Source of the DNA: Streptomyces sp. LUP30
GTDB taxonomy: Bacteria; Actinomycetota; Actinomycetes; Streptomycetales; Streptomycetaceae
Assembly (NCBI RefSeq): GCF_001746365.1
Contig: NZ_MJAJ01000016.1
Span: forward strand, 79,930-143,929
Reading direction: 5' to 3'
DNA: 64,000 nucleotides
The notes under the pieces are model-generated. The model made no database searches. It was given only the letters and a program-made list of their open reading frames with translations, and was not told the DNA's origin. Of the stretch, positions 23,319 to 31,841 are shown piece after piece (within the stretch, counting starts at the first letter, position 1; every line of letters starts with the position of its first letter). The position numbers and the translations under genes are program-made.

Positions 23319-24641
23319 GTGCACGACCCCTTCACCCCGGTGGCCACCGTCCCCGTGGACCCGCGCCGCGCGCGCGTCCACGAGGAGGGCTGGCAGTCCT
23401 GGAGCCCGAGCGGCGCCTACGCCCTCGACGCGCGCCCCCACCGTCCGACGAACGCCGACTGGGCGACCGTCTGCTACCGCCCCGGGGTCACCGCCCCCGC
23501 CGGCGTCTTCCAGGGGGAGGGGCTGCTGGCCCTGGACCCCGGCGACGGCTCGCCGGTCCGCCTGTGGGCGGCGACGGACCCGACCCGGGAGGTCCCCTCG
23601 ATCCGGCTGACCGCCCGGGCGGGCCGCGCCGAGGTGACCGCCGACGGACCCGTCAAGGAGTACGCGGGGGCGGAGGGCGCGGACCTTCAGGCGACCCTGG
23701 CCGACTGGGCCACGTCGTGCGGTCTCGCGGCCCCCCGCCCGGCGCCCACCGTCTGGTGCTCCTGGTACGAGTACTTCACCGCCGTCACCGAGGACGACGT
23801 CCACGAGAACCTCCGCGCCATGGACACCCTCGACCTGCCCGTCGACGTCGTCCAGATCGACGACGGCTACCAACGGGCCCTGGGCGACTGGCTCACCCTC
23901 TCCGGCCGCTTCCGCTCCCGCGAGGGCATCGCGGACGCCATCCGCGCGCGCGGACGCCGGGCCGGCATCTGGACGGCCCCCTTCCTCGTCGACCCGGCGA
24001 GCGACCTGGCCGCCGTCCACCCGGACTGGCTCGTCCGCGACGACGACGGCGGCTTCGCGCACGCCGGCCGCAACTGGGGCCACGACCTGCGCGTCCTGGA
24101 CACCACCCACCCCGACGCGGCGGCGTACCTGACGGACGTCTTCCGGACCCTGTGCGCCGAGGGCTACGACTACTTCAAGGTCGACTTCCTGTACGCGGGC
24201 GCGCTGGACGGCGTCCGGCACGACGACCGCGTGGACGCGACCGCCGCCTACCGCCAGGGCATCGCGCTCATCCGCGAGGCCATCGGCCCGGACGCGTACC
24301 TGCTGGGCTGCGGTGCGCCGATCCTGCCCTCCCTCGGGCTGTTCGACGCCATGCGGGTCAGCCCCGACACGGCCCCGCACCGCCGCCCCGAGGCCGACGA
24401 CTACAGCCAGCCCGGCCAGGACCCGGCCGAGTTCACCGGCGTCGGCCGCCAGTGGCAGCACGGCCGGCTCTGGACCAACGACCCCGACTGTCTGATGGCC
24501 CGCCCCGCGGTGGAGACCCGGGAGCGGTGGGCCGCGCACGTGGAGGCGACCGGCGGACTCATGGCCTCCAGCGACCGGCTGCTGTCACTCGACGAGTGGG
24601 GCGTGCACACCACGCGACGGCTGCTGTCGGGAGGCCGGTGA
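23319..24641 (+). CDS. GH36 alpha-galactosidase (cytoplasmic)
   Basis: The 440-residue enzyme has the clan-D barrel signatures. 'PTVWCSWYEYF' (about 143-153) and 'VVQIDDGYQ' (about 177-185) are followed by the nucleophile strand 'YFKVDFLYAG' with Asp289 and the acid/base region 'GCGAPILPSLG...RVSPD' with Asp350. No signal peptide is present, so it acts on sugars imported by the preceding ABC system, releasing terminal alpha-galactose. At 440 residues it is shorter than classical GH36 (about 700) and lacks most of the N-terminal beta-supersandwich, like other short actinobacterial members. I chose GTG 23319 (AAAGAGA upstream) over GTG 23304. Its stop and the GH42 start share one base (TGATG). 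Confidence 0.85.
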   Translation: MHDPFTPVATVPVDPRRARVHEEGWQSWSPSGAYALDARPHRPTNADWATVCYRPGVTAPAGVFQGEGLLALDPGDGSPVRLWAATDPTREVPSIRLTARAGRAEVTADGPVKEYAGAEGADLQATLADWATSCGLAAPRPAPTVWCSWYEYFTAVTEDDVHENLRAMDTLDLPVDVVQIDDGYQRALGDWLTLSGRFRSREGIADAIRARGRRAGIWTAPFLVDPASDLAAVHPDWLVRDDDGGFAHAGRNWGHDLRVLDTTHPDAAAYLTDVFRTLCAEGYDYFKVDFLYAGALDGVRHDDRVDATAAYRQGIALIREAIGPDAYLLGCGAPILPSLGLFDAMRVSPDTAPHRRPEADDYSQPGQDPAEFTGVGRQWQHGRLWTNDPDCLMARPAVETRERWAAHVEATGGLMASSDRLLSLDEWGVHTTRRLLSGGR

Positions 24642-26656
24642 TGGAGCGCCCGCTGAACATCCCCGGCATCGCCTATGGCGGCGACTACAACCCCGAGCAG
24701 TGGCCCGAGGAGGTCTGGGCCGAGGACGTGCGGCTCATGGCCGAGGCCGGCGTGAACATGGTCAGCGTCAACATCTTCTCGTGGGCGCTGCTGGAACCCT
24801 CCGAGGGCGTCCACGACTTCACCCGCCTGGACCGCGTCCTCGACCTGCTCCACGCCCACGGCATCGCCGCCGACCTGGCCACCCCGACGGCGGCGCCCCC
24901 GGCCTGGTTCTTCCGGGCCCACCCCGAGGCCCTGCCGGTGGACCGGTACGGCCGCGGACTGTCCTACGGCAGCCGTCAGACGTTCTGCCCGAGCAGCCCG
25001 GCCTACCGGGAAGCGGCGCTGCGGATCGCGGGCGCCCTCGGGGAGCGGTACGCGGGCCACCCGGCGGTGGTCATGTGGCACGTCCACAACGAGTACGGCT
25101 GCCACAACGCGGAGTGCTTCTGCGACACGAGCGCGCAGGCGTTCCGCCGCTGGCTGCGGGCCAGGTACGGCGACGACCTGGCGGCGCTCAACCACGCCTG
25201 GGGCACCGCGTTCTGGAGCCAGTGGTACTACGACTGGGACGAGATCCTGCCGCCGCGCGCGACGGGCGCGGTCCCCAACCCGACCCACCGGCTGGACTGG
25301 CGCCGCTTCTGCAGCGACGAACTGCTGTCCCTGTGCACGGCCGAGCGGGAGGTGCTGGCCCGGGCCGCTCCCACCGTCCCCGCCACCACCAACTTCATGG
25401 TGATGCACAACTTCGACGCGCTGGACTACTGGCGCTGGGCGCCGGAGCTGGACATCGTCTCCAACGACCACTACCTGCGTTCCACCGACCCCGAGTCGGA
25501 GATCGACATCGCGATGAGCGGCGACGTGGTGCGCTCGCTCGCGGGCGGCCGCCCCTGGCTGCTGATGGAGCACTCCACGGGCGCCGTGAACTGGCAGCCC
25601 GTCAACCGGGCCAAGAAAGCGGGGGAGTTGCGCCGCAACGCCCTCGCGCACGTGGCGCGCGGCGCCGACGGCATCGCCTACTTCCAGTGGCGGGCGGCCA
25701 AGGCGGGCGCCGAGCAGTGGCACTCGGCGATGCTGCCCCACGCCGGCACGGACAGCGCGATCTGGCGGGACGTCGTGGCGCTCGGCGCGGACCTGGCGGC
25801 GCTGGCGGAGGTGCGCGGCAGCACGGGCACCGCCGAGACGGCGATCGTCTGGGACTGGGACGCCCGCTGGGCGCTGGAACTTCCCTCACAGCCCAGCGAG
25901 CAGGTCCGCTTCCTGGAACTGACGAGGTCCTGGTACGAGCCGCTGTGGCGGGCGGGCGTCGCCGTGGACTTCGTCCGCCCGGACGCGGATCTGACGGCGT
26001 ACCGCCTGGTCCTCGCGCCGAGCCTGTATCTGGTCGACGACGCGGGCGCGGCCAACCTGACCGCCTTCGCCGAGCGGGGCGGCACCCTGGCGGTCGGTTT
26101 CCACAGCGGGGCCGTCGACGAGAACTGCCATGTGCGGCTGGGCGGTTACCCCGGAGCGTTCCGCGAGGCGCTCGGCGTCCGCACGGACGAACTCTTCCCG
26201 TTGCTGCCGGGGGAGACGGTGGGGCTGAACGGGGGCGGCACGGCCTCGCTGTGGTCGGAACGGGTCCGAACGGCGGGCGCCGAGCCGGTGACCTCCTACA
26301 CGGACGGCCCCCTGACCGGCGTCCCCGCGGTCACCCGGCATGCGCACGGCGCCGGCGCCGCCTGGTACCTGGCCACCCTGCCCGACCCGCACACGCTGGC
26401 GGCGCTGCTCACCCGGATCCGCGAGGAGGCGGGCGTGCGGCCGGTGCACCCGGACGTGCCGCCGGGCGTGGAGGCGGCCCGGCGCCGGGGGAGCGAGGCG
26501 GACTACCTCTTCCTCATCGACCACGGCGGGACGGGAGCCGAAGTGGCGGTGGCCGCCGGGGCGGTCGAACTCCTCACCGGGGAACCGGCGGCGCACGGCT
26601 CGGTGCCGGTCCCGCCCGGTGGCGTCGCGGTGGTACGGGAGCCGCACGGAAGGTGA
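24641..26656 (+). CDS. GH42 beta-galactosidase
   Basis: The 671-residue protein is a full-length GH42 enzyme. The N-terminal barrel begins 'GGDYNPEQWPEEVWAEDV', the acid/base Glu151 lies in 'WHVHNEYGCH' and the nucleophile Glu310 in 'WLLMEHSTGAVNW'. A cysteine cluster (Cys116, Cys154, Cys159, Cys161) matches the zinc-binding loop of GH42. The trimerisation domain (about 400-600) and a small C-terminal beta domain follow. There is no signal peptide, so it works in the cytoplasm on imported beta-galactosides. It is the last gene of the ABC-GH36-GH42 operon. Together with the alpha-galactosidase it should strip galactose of either anomer from oligosaccharides such as galactomannan or galactan fragments; the natural substrate is inference. 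Confidence 0.93.
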   Translation: MERPLNIPGIAYGGDYNPEQWPEEVWAEDVRLMAEAGVNMVSVNIFSWALLEPSEGVHDFTRLDRVLDLLHAHGIAADLATPTAAPPAWFFRAHPEALPVDRYGRGLSYGSRQTFCPSSPAYREAALRIAGALGERYAGHPAVVMWHVHNEYGCHNAECFCDTSAQAFRRWLRARYGDDLAALNHAWGTAFWSQWYYDWDEILPPRATGAVPNPTHRLDWRRFCSDELLSLCTAEREVLARAAPTVPATTNFMVMHNFDALDYWRWAPELDIVSNDHYLRSTDPESEIDIAMSGDVVRSLAGGRPWLLMEHSTGAVNWQPVNRAKKAGELRRNALAHVARGADGIAYFQWRAAKAGAEQWHSAMLPHAGTDSAIWRDVVALGADLAALAEVRGSTGTAETAIVWDWDARWALELPSQPSEQVRFLELTRSWYEPLWRAGVAVDFVRPDADLTAYRLVLAPSLYLVDDAGAANLTAFAERGGTLAVGFHSGAVDENCHVRLGGYPGAFREALGVRTDELFPLLPGETVGLNGGGTASLWSERVRTAGAEPVTSYTDGPLTGVPAVTRHAHGAGAAWYLATLPDPHTLAALLTRIREEAGVRPVHPDVPPGVEAARRRGSEADYLFLIDHGGTGAEVAVAAGAVELLTGEPAAHGSVPVPPGGVAVVREPHGR

Positions 26657-26744
26657 CCGGGGCGCAAGGCCCTCTTGTCGGCCGCTCGAGGGCCTCCTAC
26701 CCTGCTCTTCCCGCGAGTGGCATCCGTCGGCGAGGGGAAGCGCG

Positions 26745-27830
26745 TTGGCCAAGGCACCGTCCGAGGAAGAGATGCTCAAGGCGGTCGAACGGTACGTCTC
26801 CCGGCCCGGCGTCACCGCTCACCTCACCGTTCCCGGCGCGGCGGCGCTCTCCTGGCAGTCGGTCCTCGAGTGCCGCATCGTCCGTTCCATCGAGCGGCGG
26901 ACCGAGCGCGCGATGAGGGTCAAGGGCAAGCGGAGTGCGATCGCGGGCCGGCCGACGTACACCGACCTCGACGCCTGGCCCGTCACCCCGCCGGACGATC
27001 CGGGGACCGCGCGGCGGGTCGAGCTCGTGCGGGAGGGCTCGCTGGCGGAGGAGCCGTGCGGCGACTGCGTCGACGGCAAGCAGGAATGCCGCGGCTGTGC
27101 GGGCCGGGGCGGTCGCCGGTGCGCCCGGCACGTCGAGTGCGACGTCTGCCAGGGCGGCCCCGACGCGTGCTGGGAGTGCGACGGCACGGGCCATCCGCGC
27201 ACCCGCCGGGCCCGGCCGCAGCGGCCCCGCACCGAGGGGGCGCAGGAGCGCGCCGCGTGCAAACGGTGCCGACGCCCCGACGTGGCGTGCCCGAAGTGCC
27301 TGGGAGAGCGGCAGTTGAAGTGCCCGACCTGCGACGGCACGGGCCGGGCCGTCTGCGGCACCTGCAAGGGCGCCAAGCGTCTGCGGCACGAGAAGTGCGG
27401 GGGCACCGGCCGGTTCACCGTGTGGACCGAGGGGGTGATCACCCACACGCCGACCCCCGACGGGATCAAGCCCGTCTACCCGCCCCTGACCCGGTCGAAG
27501 GCGGACGGCGCCGGTCGATGGCACACGGCCGTCCTGTCCTCGCCCTCCGAGGAGCTACCGGAGTTCCTGGAGGACGACCAGGTCAAGCAGGTCGCACCGC
27601 TCCTGGCCGAGAAGGAGGGGGAGGTGCGACGCCGGGTGGAGCTCCGCTGTCTGCCGCTGGCCAGGGTCGTGGTGCGCACCGACCCGGACCGCGTCTACTA
27701 CGCCTTCCCCGGGGGCGTCGACATCGAGGTGATCGGCCGCCCCAGCAGACAGCGCCTCACGGCCCTCGCCTGGGCGGCCGTCGCCGTCGCCGCCCTGGTC
27801 GCGGTGGTGTCGCTGACCGTACTGCGGTGA
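26745..27830 (+). CDS. Membrane-anchored protein with DnaJ-type zinc-ribbon repeats
   Basis: The 361-residue protein begins at TTG 26745 after GAGGGGAAG. The central region (about 103-225) holds a row of CxxC motifs in DnaJ-like context: 'CGDCVDGKQECRGC', 'CDVCQGG', 'CWECDGTG', 'CKRC', 'CPKCLGERQLKCPTCDGTG' and 'CGTCKGAKRL', then 'CGGTGRF'. This would bind several zinc ions, as in the DnaJ/Hsp40 cysteine-rich domain, but no J-domain (HPD) is present. A single C-terminal transmembrane helix (about 336-358, 'LAWAAVAVAALVAVVSLTVL') anchors it, with the zinc region on the cytoplasmic side if it is a tail anchor. It stands between the galactoside operon and the second beta-glucosidase, without obvious link to either. 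Possible roles are chaperone-like or nucleic-acid binding; unknown. Confidence 0.75.
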   Translation: MAKAPSEEEMLKAVERYVSRPGVTAHLTVPGAAALSWQSVLECRIVRSIERRTERAMRVKGKRSAIAGRPTYTDLDAWPVTPPDDPGTARRVELVREGSLAEEPCGDCVDGKQECRGCAGRGGRRCARHVECDVCQGGPDACWECDGTGHPRTRRARPQRPRTEGAQERAACKRCRRPDVACPKCLGERQLKCPTCDGTGRAVCGTCKGAKRLRHEKCGGTGRFTVWTEGVITHTPTPDGIKPVYPPLTRSKADGAGRWHTAVLSSPSEELPEFLEDDQVKQVAPLLAEKEGEVRRRVELRCLPLARVVVRTDPDRVYYAFPGGVDIEVIGRPSRQRLTALAWAAVAVAALVAVVSLTVLR

Positions 27831-27956
27831 CCTGCGGCGCCCCTCGCCCGCGCGGCCCGGCTCGGCCCCCTCCGGACGGCCGGGGCGCGGCAAGCCCCCT
27901 CGACCTGCCGCGCCCTCCCCTCCCCTGCCCCTTCCCCCGGGCAGGTGGTTCTGTGG

Positions 27957-29384
27957 TCAGTCCGTCCCGACCTCCGGCAGGGTCCCCGTCCTGGCCGCCC
28001 GGCCGTACCAGATCGCGCTCGACTTCGGGGTGCGGGCGAGCGTCGCGTAGTCGACGTACACCGCCCCGAACCGCTTCTCGTAGCCGTACGCCCACTCGAA
28101 GTTGTCGAGCAGGGACCAGAGGTAGTAGCCGCGGACGTCCGCGCCGTCCGCGATCGCGCGGCGTACCGCGCTCAGGTGACCGTGCAGGTACGCGATGCGC
28201 TCCGGGTCGTGGACGCGGCCGTCCGAGTCGGGCTTGTCGTCGTAGGCCGCGCCGTTCTCCGTGACGTAGAGGGGAAGGCCCGGGGCCTCCTCGACGTAGC
28301 GCATGATCAGCTCGTGCAGCCCGGTCGGGTCGATCGTCCAGCCCATCTCCGTGCGCTCGCCCGGAGTCTGGTGGAAGGCGACGTCGTCCGCGCCCGGCCA
28401 GGGGGAGTGGGCGCTCTTGCCGTGGCCGTCCGAGCGCGGCCCCCTCGGCTCCGCGTCCGCCGCCGAGACCAGGGTGGGCGTGTAGTAGTTCAGGCCCAGG
28501 GCGTCCAGCGGCTGGTTGATGCTGCGCAGGTCGCCGTCGAGGACGAACGACCAGTCCGTCAGCGACGAGGTCGCCGCCAGCAGCGTCTGCGGGTAGGCGC
28601 CCTTCAGGATCGGGCCGTGGAAGACGCCGTTGGCGAGATCGTCGATCTTCTGGACGGCCGCCAGGTCCGCGGCGTTGCCCGGGGAGAGCGGGCGCACGAC
28701 CGACGAGTTGAGGCTGAGCGCCACCGCGTTGCGGGCCGGCATGACCGAGCGCAGCGCCGAAGTGCCCAGCCCGTGCGCCAGGTTCAGGTGGTGGGCCGCC
28801 TTCAGCGACGCCGCCGGGTCGGTCCGGCCCGGCGCGTGCACCCCGGACGCGTAGCCCAGGAACGCGCTGCACCACGGCTCGTTCAGCGTGATCCAGTTCT
28901 CCACACGGTCGCCGAGCGCCTCGCCGACGATCTGCGCGTACTCGGCGAACCGGTGGGCGGTGTCCCGCTCCGGCCAGCCGCCCGCGTCCTCCAGTTCCTG
29001 CGGGAGGTCCCAGTGGTAGAGGGTGACGGCCGGCTTGATGCCCTTCGCGAGCAGCTCGTCGACCAGGCGGCGGTAGAAGTCCAGGCCCACCTGCACCGCG
29101 GGTCCGCGGCCCGTCGGCTGCACCCGGGACCAGGACACGGAGAAGCGGTACGCCGTCAGGCCGAGGTCCGCCATCAGCGCCACGTCGTCGCGGTAGCGGT
29201 GGTAGTGGTCGACCGCGATGTCACCGGAGTCGCCGCCGGCCGTCTTGCCCGGCGTGTGGCTGAAGGTGTCCCAGATCGACGGCGTACGGCCGTCCTCCCG
29301 CACCGCCCCCTCGATCTGGTAGGCGGACGTCGCGGCGCCCCAGAGGAAGGAAGGAGGAAAGGCCGCGGTCATCAGGTCGGGCAT
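27957..29384 (-). CDS. GH1 beta-glucosidase, second copy (BglC paralogue)
   Basis: The 475-residue cytoplasmic enzyme has the GH1 acid/base 'TLNEPW' (Glu169) and nucleophile 'YVTENGAAYDD' (Glu376). It shares long near-identical stretches with the bglC product encoded on the other side of cebEFG ('DHYHRYRDDVALM', 'AYRFSVSWSRVQPTGRGPAV', 'EPWCSAFLGY'), so the two are paralogues. The start ATG 29384 has GGGAG at the right distance. A perfect CebR-type palindrome lies 39 bp upstream, so it should be induced by cellobiose or cellotriose together with the transporter, hydrolysing imported cello-oligosaccharides to glucose. It is divergent from cebE. Confidence 0.92.
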   Translation of the reverse strand: MPDLMTAAFPPSFLWGAATSAYQIEGAVREDGRTPSIWDTFSHTPGKTAGGDSGDIAVDHYHRYRDDVALMADLGLTAYRFSVSWSRVQPTGRGPAVQVGLDFYRRLVDELLAKGIKPAVTLYHWDLPQELEDAGGWPERDTAHRFAEYAQIVGEALGDRVENWITLNEPWCSAFLGYASGVHAPGRTDPAASLKAAHHLNLAHGLGTSALRSVMPARNAVALSLNSSVVRPLSPGNAADLAAVQKIDDLANGVFHGPILKGAYPQTLLAATSSLTDWSFVLDGDLRSINQPLDALGLNYYTPTLVSAADAEPRGPRSDGHGKSAHSPWPGADDVAFHQTPGERTEMGWTIDPTGLHELIMRYVEEAPGLPLYVTENGAAYDDKPDSDGRVHDPERIAYLHGHLSAVRRAIADGADVRGYYLWSLLDNFEWAYGYEKRFGAVYVDYATLARTPKSSAIWYGRAARTGTLPEVGTD

Positions 29385-29415
29385 GAGGTCGCTCCCGTGA
29401 GTCGGGTGAGCGCCC

Positions 29416-29437
29416 ATTATGCATGGGAGCGCTCCCA
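29416..29437 (-). promoter_or_regulatory. Promoter -10 and perfect CebR operator of second beta-glucosidase
   Basis: TGGGAGCGCTCCCA at 29424-29437 is the exact 14-bp CebR palindrome known from Streptomyces. Reading on the minus strand, it sits just upstream of a CATAAT -10 element (29421-29416), that is, inside the promoter spacer. Bound repressor would therefore block RNA polymerase directly. Confidence 0.8.
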
Positions 29438-29873
29438 CGGCGAAAGGGGGATGCGCAAAGGAGGAGGGGAAAAGGTCCGGTCTTTCGCCCCGCCCTCCGT
29501 CGGCGGGGGTCCGGTCCCGCTCCGGGCCCCCCTCCCGCGCGAGCGGGCGCGAGGGCCGGGATCCGCCCCCGGTCCCCGGGCCCCGCCGGCCGCGTCGATT
29601 CCCGGACGGTCCGGTGGCGCCTCGCTCCGGGGGCGCGTGGGGCTGATCGTTCACCTTCCGGCGTCCCGTCCGAACTCGCCTCGTTCCGGGTCGGAAAAAC
29701 CGTGCGCGGACGTCGGCGAGCGGCGCCGGGCCCGCGTGCCGGGCGCGGACCCGTTCGTGACCTGCGTGATTCCTGCGGGCAGCCGGCTGATGTCCGGGTG
29801 GGTGACCCGGTCCGGTGCGACACATTCACGTGACGCAGAGAACACGCTTGCGCAACAACGCCGTTTTCAAGTC

Positions 29874-29903
29874 TTGACACCCGGTCCGGCAGCAAGGAGT
29901 CTT
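29874..29903 (+). promoter_or_regulatory. Putative cebE promoter
   Basis: A consensus TTGACA at 29874-29879 is followed after about 17-18 bp by a weak -10 around 29897-29903. The predicted start near 29910 lies just upstream of the CebR box at 29917. Confidence 0.45.
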
Positions 29904-29916
29904 CCGGCATGCCGCG

Positions 29917-29930
29917 TGGGAGCGGTCCCA
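29917..29930 (+). promoter_or_regulatory. CebR operator upstream of cebE
   Basis: TGGGAGCGGTCCCA differs from the perfect CebR palindrome at one base. It lies directly downstream of the predicted cebE transcription start, a position where LacI-type repressors block elongation. Confidence 0.75.
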
Positions 29931-30141
29931 CGGACAGTCGGGGGCCCTCTCCTCCGCGACCCGAACTACCAACAGCCCTTCCCTCTGACGCACATGGCGC
30001 ACCGTTGACCAGCACGTTTTCACCGCACGCCATGTGCTGTGGGCTGGCCACCGCTCGAATCGAGAGGGCAGGTCGGGAGCGTCGAACCCCGGCGGTCCGA
30101 TTCCTGAGATCCCGTTCCCCACTGGAACAAGGAGTAGTGGA

Positions 30142-31461
30142 ATGCGCATCACCCGTACCAGCGGCGGTCGCGGCCGCAGAGCAGCGGCCCTGACCACCAC
30201 GGTCTTGACGGCCTCGGCGCTGCTGCTGACCGGCTGCAGCGACGACGGCGACTCGGACGCCTCGGACTCCAACGGGAACATCACTCTCAAGGTGGCCGAC
30301 TTCGGGCAGTTCGGCTACAAGGAAGCCGGTCTGTTCGCGAAGTACCACACGTTGCACCCGAACATCACGGTGACGGAGGAGACGACCGCCAACGAGCAGG
30401 ACTACTACCCGAAGCTTCTTCAGCAGCTGAACACGGGCAGCGGTCTGGCGGACGTCACCGGCATCGAGGTCGGTCGCATCAAGGAGGTCACCGACACCCA
30501 GGCGGCCAAGTTCACCGACCTGAGCAAGTCGATCAACGTGGCCGACTGGGTCTCCTGGAAGGAGAAGCAGGCCACCGCGAAGGACGGCACGGTCATAGGC
30601 GCCGGCACCGACATCGGCCCGATGTCCCTGTGCTACCGCAAGGACCTGTTCGAGAAGGCGGGCCTGCCGGCCGACCGCGAAGCCGTCGCGGACGCGGTGA
30701 AGGGCGGCTGGGAGGACTACATCAAGCTCGGCGAGAAGTTCAAGGCGAAGGCGCCCGCCGGCACCTTCTTCATGGACTCCGCGAGCGCCATGTACAACGC
30801 GGTCGTCGGCTCCTCCCCGAAGCAGTACTACGACGCCGACGGCAAGGCGATCTACAAGGACAGCCCCTCCGTGCAGCAGGCCTGGAACCTCTCCGCCGAG
30901 GCCGCCTCGAAGAAGCTGACCCAGGGTCTGCCGCAGTTCACCGACCCCTGGAAGGCGGCGCTGCGCAAGGGCACCGTGGCCACGGTGGCGTGCCCCGCCT
31001 GGATGGCCGGCCAGATCTCCATCAACTCCGGTGACGCCTACAAGGGCAAGTGGGACATCAGCCGTGCGCCCGGCGCCACCGCGGCCAACTGGGGCGGCTC
31101 CTTCCTGGCCGTGCCCAAGGGCGGCAAGCACACCAAGGAGGCCACCGAGCTCGTCAAGTGGCTGACCGCTCCCGAGCAGCAGGCCGCCGTGTTCAAGGCG
31201 ATCGGTGTCTTCCCGTCCAACAAGGGCGCCTACGAGCTCGCCGACGTCAAGGACGCGAAGCTCCCGTACTTCAGCGACGCCCCGATCGGCCAGATCTACG
31301 CCGAGGAGGCCAAGGCCATCCCGGAGACCGTGCTCGGCCCGAAGGACGCCACGATCAAGGACACGATCTCCACGCAGATCAACAACATGGAGAAGCGCGG
31401 CACCAAGCCCGCTGACGCGTGGAAGGCCGCGACCGACACGATCGACAAGGTGATCGGCTGA
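30142..31461 (+). CDS. cebE: Cellobiose/cellotriose-binding lipoprotein CebE
   Basis: The 439-residue binding protein has a lipoprotein signal ('LTTTVLTASALLLTGCSDDG', Cys about 34) and the family-1 sugar-binding body. It is identified as CebE from context: cebF and cebG permeases, bglC and a LacI-type cebR follow, and a CebR box precedes it. It captures cello-oligosaccharides at the cell surface for import; in plant-associated species this is also the entry point of the cellulose signal. The start ATG 30142 has AAGGAG upstream. A strong hairpin follows the gene before a 380-bp gap to cebF, which should make the binding protein more abundant than the permeases. No dedicated ATPase gene is present. 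Confidence 0.9.
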   Translation: MRITRTSGGRGRRAAALTTTVLTASALLLTGCSDDGDSDASDSNGNITLKVADFGQFGYKEAGLFAKYHTLHPNITVTEETTANEQDYYPKLLQQLNTGSGLADVTGIEVGRIKEVTDTQAAKFTDLSKSINVADWVSWKEKQATAKDGTVIGAGTDIGPMSLCYRKDLFEKAGLPADREAVADAVKGGWEDYIKLGEKFKAKAPAGTFFMDSASAMYNAVVGSSPKQYYDADGKAIYKDSPSVQQAWNLSAEAASKKLTQGLPQFTDPWKAALRKGTVATVACPAWMAGQISINSGDAYKGKWDISRAPGATAANWGGSFLAVPKGGKHTKEATELVKWLTAPEQQAAVFKAIGVFPSNKGAYELADVKDAKLPYFSDAPIGQIYAEEAKAIPETVLGPKDATIKDTISTQINNMEKRGTKPADAWKAATDTIDKVIG

Positions 31462-31841
31462 CATCCGCCGGTGCGGGCGGCCCCACGGGCCGCCCGCACC
31501 GCGCTGCGGCGCGCGGGGCCGTACTGCGGCCCCCGCGCCGCGGGCACGGAGGTGGTCCACACCAGGTCGGCCGTCCGGCGCCGGTCTGCTCCGCGGCGTC
31601 CGGGCGTCCGGCAGACACCCGCCGGACGCCGCGGCACCGTGTCGTCCGGGGCCGGCGACCGGAGCCCGACGACATGGCACGGGTCTCGTGACAGGCTCCG
31701 CGGGCAGGGGCGCCACGTCCCCGACCGAGCGCGGGCCGCTCACCACCGAACCGATCCGCGCGGGCGGCGGGACCGGCGCCCGGCCCGTGACCCCGCCTTC
31801 CGCCCCTACCCGGCCCAGCTCTCCAGGGAAGGACTCCCTCC
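31462..31841. other. 380-bp gap between cebE and cebF
   Basis: Apart from the hairpins at 31470-31540 I see no gene, promoter or CebR box here. Frames open through it lack a credible start. cebF has its own ribosome binding site (GGAAGGA) at the end of the gap. Confidence 0.65.
31470..31500 (+). terminator. Strong hairpin after cebE (attenuator or mRNA-stabilising)
   Basis: GGTGCGGGCGGCCC pairs perfectly with the segment ending at 31500 around a 3-nt loop (14-bp stem). A second GC-rich imperfect hairpin follows at about 31504-31540. There is no T-run, so it may be a partial terminator that lowers expression of cebFG relative to cebE. Confidence 0.7.

Larger units (their letters stand above)
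29385..30141. other. 757-bp divergent regulatory region between the second bgl gene and cebE
   Basis: The region contains one CebR box per direction (29424-29437 and 29917-29930) and a TTGACA -35 element for cebE. Apart from these and the ribosome binding sites I see no gene; the overlapping open frames have no plausible starts and unusual composition. It is longer than needed for two promoters, and the middle (about 29450-29860) shows nothing I can name. Confidence 0.7.

Noticed and set aside
27831..27956. Terminator between the zinc-ribbon gene and the second beta-glucosidase
   Set aside because: Only a 9-bp stem with a 13-nt loop could be drawn, too weak to list as a terminator.
29440..29870. 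Open frames in the divergent bgl-cebE region
   Set aside because: They lack ribosome binding sites and any recognisable motif, and they overlap operator and promoter elements.
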